NCBI GenBank assembly: GCA_030648135.1
Contig: JAUSIF010000190.1
Span: 1-8,895, forward strand
Origin: Xanthobacteraceae bacterium
GTDB lineage: Bacteria > Pseudomonadota > Alphaproteobacteria > Rhizobiales > Xanthobacteraceae
Reading direction: 5' to 3'
DNA length: 8,895 nucleotides
A model generated the notes under the pieces. It made no database searches and had not been told where the DNA came from. It saw only the letters and a program-made list of their open reading frames with translations. Position numbers and translations under genes: made by a program. Numbering within the stretch: the first letter of the stretch is position 1; every line of letters begins with the position of its first letter. Below, in pieces: positions 7,133-8,895 of this stretch.

Positions 7133-7168
7133 CGATCCCCTATAGTGAGAGTGCATGAGGGAAGGCAA
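7133..7168. promoter_or_regulatory. Compact nth / DUF2244 divergent spacer with palindromic -10-like element
   Basis: Only 22 bases (7133-7154) separate the two divergent start codons. They contain the palindrome CTATAG (7140-7145), which reads as a -10-like hexamer both ways: TATAGT on plus (7141-7146) and TATAGG on minus (7144-7139). On the minus strand TTGCCT (7168-7163) sits 18 bases upstream of TATAGG, giving a plausible sigma-70 promoter for nth. On the plus strand the -35 position lies inside nth and is poor (CTTCTT or similar). Start sites 6-7 bases beyond each hexamer would fall at or within a few bases of each ATG, giving nearly leaderless mRNAs. Assignment as a promoter is inference. 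Confidence 0.35.
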
Positions 7169-7640
7169 CGATTTCGACGAACCGACTTTGTTCGCGGCCA
7201 AGCTCGCGCCCCATCGCTCGCTGGCGCCCGCGGGCTTCATCGCGCTGATGGCCGTGCTCGGGGGGGTGAGTTTCATGGCCGGCATTGCCTTTCTGATGAT
7301 GGGCGCCTGGCCGGTGTTCGGTTTCTTCGGGCTCGATGTGGCCCTGGTGTGGTGGGCGTTCCGGGCAAATTATCGTGCCGCCCGCGCCTTCGAGGAGATC
7401 AGCATGACGCCGAACCTGCTTTTGGTGCGTCAGGTCTCGGCCCGCGGCAAGGCGCGGGAAGCGAGCTTCAATCCGCGCTGGGTGCGGCTGGAGACCACGC
7501 GCGACGATATTTCGGGCGTCACCCGCGTGGCGCTGGTGTCACACGGGGTGTCACTCGTGATCGGCGCATTTCTTCCGCCGCTCTACAAGGAGGAGATCGC
7601 GAATTCGCTCGCCGCCGCGCTTGCCACCGCCAAGCGTTAG
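7155..7640 (+). CDS. DUF2244 family integral membrane protein
   Basis: This 161-residue protein matches the DUF2244 family, small proteobacterial membrane proteins of unknown function. It has a short polar N-terminus, then the LAPHRSL motif at 17-23, which precedes two adjacent transmembrane helices at about 25-49 and 52-69. A soluble C-terminal domain follows, with FNPRWVRLE at 105-113 and a closing amphipathic FLPPLYKEEIANSLAAAL at 139-156, the family's usual end. The start ATG at 7155 has GTGAGAG just upstream as a modest ribosome site. It lies between two DNA repair genes, nth (divergent) and the methyltransferase fusion (same strand, 59 bases on), but nothing in the protein itself points to repair. 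No catalytic residues are recognisable. Confidence 0.85.
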   Translation: MREGNDFDEPTLFAAKLAPHRSLAPAGFIALMAVLGGVSFMAGIAFLMMGAWPVFGFFGLDVALVWWAFRANYRAARAFEEISMTPNLLLVRQVSARGKAREASFNPRWVRLETTRDDISGVTRVALVSHGVSLVIGAFLPPLYKEEIANSLAAALATAKR

Positions 7641-7699
7641 TTTTCCACCTTCCGTGAAATCGGGTGGCAACCCATCGCGAAGTCTGCTTGGCTCGATCC

Positions 7700-8638
7700 A
7701 TGAATGCACAGCCGATGCTCGCCGCCGCAAGCTTTGATCCTTCGCCGTTCGATACCGCCGCCGTCGATTACGAGACCGTGCGCCGCGCCATTGCGTTCGT
7801 CTCGGAGAATTTCCGCGAGCAGCCCGAGGTGGAGGAAATCGCCCATGCGGTCGGCGCCACGCCGCGGGCGCTGACCGAGCTTTTTCGGCGCTGGTGCGGG
7901 CTCACGCCCAAGGAGTTTTTGGCGGCGGTGACCCTCGACCATGCCCGGCGGATGCTGTTGCAGACGCCGAGCGTGCTGGAGGCAACCTACGAGCTCGGCC
8001 TGTCGGGACCGGGCCGCCTGCATGATCTCTTCGTGGTGCACGAGGCAATGTCGCCGGGGGAATGGAAGAGCGGCGGCGGCGGTCTCGCGATCGCTTACGG
8101 CTTCCATCCCTCCCCGTTCGGATCGGCGCTCGTGATGGCGACCGAACGCGGCTTGTGCGGCCTCGCCTTCGCCGATGCGGGCGAGGAAGAAGCGGCCCTC
8201 GACGACATGCGCGGACGCTGGCCGAATGCGCGCTATGTCGAGGATCGGCCGCGCACCGCGTCCTATGCGCGGCGGATTTTCGATTCCTCGCAATGGCGGC
8301 GGGAGACGCCGCTCCGCATTGTGTTGATCGGAACCGATTTCGAGATCCGGGTCTGGGAGACGCTGCTTTCGATCCCGATGGGGCGGGCCGCGACCTATTC
8401 CGGCATTGCCTTGAGCCTCGGCAAACCGAAGGGCGCGCGGGCGATCGGCGCCGCGGTCGGCAAAAATCCAGTTTCCTTCGTGGTGCCCTGCCACCGCGTG
8501 ATCGGCAAAAGCGGTGACCTCACCGGCTATCACTGGGGGCTCACGCGCAAACGCGCGATTTTGGGCTGGGAGGCGGGGCGCGCTCAGGCGGCGAGGTCGA
8601 GCTTCTCGGCGACGGTGGAATCCGCTTCCAGCCGATAG
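7700..8638 (+). CDS. AraC-type HTH / O6-methylguanine-DNA methyltransferase fusion (Ada-like)
   Basis: This 312-residue suicide repair enzyme transfers the methyl group from O6-methylguanine in DNA to its own cysteine. It is fused to an AraC-family DNA-binding domain at about 24-122 (DYETVRRAIAFVSENF; ELGLSGPGRLHDLF; MSPGEWK). The methyltransferase half spans about 130-294. It has the arginine finger R247 (GARAIGAAVG), hinge N256, acceptor C264 in PCHRV and E291 near the end of the core. The N-terminal zinc/methylphosphotriester domain of E. coli Ada is absent, so this is the shorter form widespread in proteobacteria. About 18 residues after GWEAG (294) are a non-conserved tail, encoded mostly antisense to gpmA. 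The start is uncertain: ATG 7700 is preferred, a GTG at 7664 would add 12 residues, and ATG 7715 would remove five. The upstream ribosome site is weak. No clear Ada box was found. Confidence 0.92.
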   Translation: MNAQPMLAAASFDPSPFDTAAVDYETVRRAIAFVSENFREQPEVEEIAHAVGATPRALTELFRRWCGLTPKEFLAAVTLDHARRMLLQTPSVLEATYELGLSGPGRLHDLFVVHEAMSPGEWKSGGGGLAIAYGFHPSPFGSALVMATERGLCGLAFADAGEEEAALDDMRGRWPNARYVEDRPRTASYARRIFDSSQWRRETPLRIVLIGTDFEIRVWETLLSIPMGRAATYSGIALSLGKPKGARAIGAAVGKNPVSFVVPCHRVIGKSGDLTGYHWGLTRKRAILGWEAGRAQAARSSFSATVESASSR

Positions 8639-8895
8639 AGGATCGGCACCCCGGTGGCGAGTTCGCGCTTGACGATGGCTTCGGGCGAGAGCCGCTCCAG
8701 CACCATGACGAGCGCGCGCAGGGAATTACCATGGGCGGAGACGAGGGTGCGTTCGCCCCTGAGCACGCGAGGCAAAATTTCCTGCACGTAATAGGGCAAG
8801 GCGCGCGCGACCGTGTCCTTCAGGCTCTCCCCGCCGGGCGGCGCGACATTATAGGAGCGTCGCCATTGGTGTACCTGCTCCGCGCCCCATTTTTT
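8584..8895 (-). CDS. gpmA: 2,3-bisphosphoglycerate-dependent phosphoglycerate mutase, N-terminal part missing
   Basis: This is the C-terminal 103 residues of the glycolytic enzyme that interconverts 3- and 2-phosphoglycerate through a phosphohistidine. The frame is open to the window edge, where the first visible residues are KKWGAEQVHQWRRSYNV. PPGGESLKDT follows, a segment characteristic of GpmA rather than of other histidine-phosphatase proteins. The second active-site histidine is in SAHGNSLRALVM. The end, LATGVPILYRLEADSTVAEKLDLAA, matches the substrate-closing tail region of short alphaproteobacterial GpmA. Full members have about 205-250 residues, so roughly half is outside. The catalytic N-terminal RHG motif cannot be checked. 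Its last 55 coding bases overlap, in antisense, the 3' end of the methyltransferase gene. Confidence 0.95.
   Translation of the reverse strand, partial: KKWGAEQVHQWRRSYNVAPPGGESLKDTVARALPYYVQEILPRVLRGERTLVSAHGNSLRALVMVLERLSPEAIVKRELATGVPILYRLEADSTVAEKLDLAA

Noticed and set aside
7138..7149. On the minus strand, a 12-base exact match to the core of the phage T7 promoter (CTCACTATAGGG).
   Set aside because: The upstream half of the T7 promoter (positions -17 to -10), which carries most of the polymerase specificity, does not match, and no phage genes are nearby. It is most likely chance around the CTATAG palindrome.
7645..7673. CCACC/GGTGG and GGGT/ACCC inverted repeats before the methyltransferase gene, considered as an Ada-type operator or terminator.
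   Set aside because: The arms are only four or five bases, there is no U-tract in the sense direction, and no match to the E. coli Ada box was found.
7663..7699. A GTG start at 7664 for the methyltransferase fusion.
   Set aside because: It adds 12 residues of no family similarity and has no good ribosome site at the right distance. ATG 7700 is preferred, though the choice is not certain.
1..8895. A search for an undescribed defence, mobile or biosynthetic system.
   Set aside because: Every gene falls in a recognisable family, base composition looks even throughout, and there are no integrases, transposases, direct-repeat arrays, toxin-antitoxin pairs or biosynthetic clusters.

Overview
The window is an ordinary-looking chromosomal stretch of high G+C, about two thirds by eye. 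It comes from an alphaproteobacterium. Supporting signs are the PheS/PheT sequence style, a small EI24-type membrane protein, a DUF2244 protein next to endonuclease III, and an AraC-HTH/O6-methylguanine methyltransferase fusion. I cannot fix the order or genus; Hyphomicrobiales or a relative is a guess. No phage genes, insertion sequences, CRISPR arrays, rRNA or tRNA genes were seen, and no gap between genes exceeds about 161 bases.

Layout from left to right. Positions 2-817 hold the end of pheS and 814-3228 the whole of pheT. They overlap by four bases and encode the two subunits of phenylalanyl-tRNA synthetase. Facing pheT, 15 bases away, is a Tat-exported FAD amine oxidase (3244-4623, minus strand). 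A 161-base divergent intergenic region leads to a YiiX-type permuted NlpC/P60 cysteine hydrolase (4785-5639), and then an EI24-domain membrane protein (5737-6423). Next comes endonuclease III, nth (6425-7132, minus strand). It diverges across only 22 bases from a DUF2244 membrane protein (7155-7640). An AraC-HTH/methylguanine-DNA methyltransferase fusion follows (7700-8638), and its 3' end overlaps in antisense with the 3' end of gpmA (8584-8895, minus strand, cut by the window edge).

Functionally this is a mix of translation (PheST), DNA repair (Nth for oxidised bases and the methyltransferase for alkylated guanine, flanking the DUF2244 gene), glycolysis (GpmA) and envelope or membrane genes of unclear role. 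Gene families are recognisable throughout, and I found no convincing undescribed multi-gene system. The points most worth a second look are small architectural ones. A perfect hairpin sits between a strong Shine-Dalgarno sequence and the start of the YiiX-like gene. A palindromic CTATAG lies in the 22-base nth/DUF2244 spacer. A 55-base coding antisense overlap joins the methyltransferase gene and gpmA.
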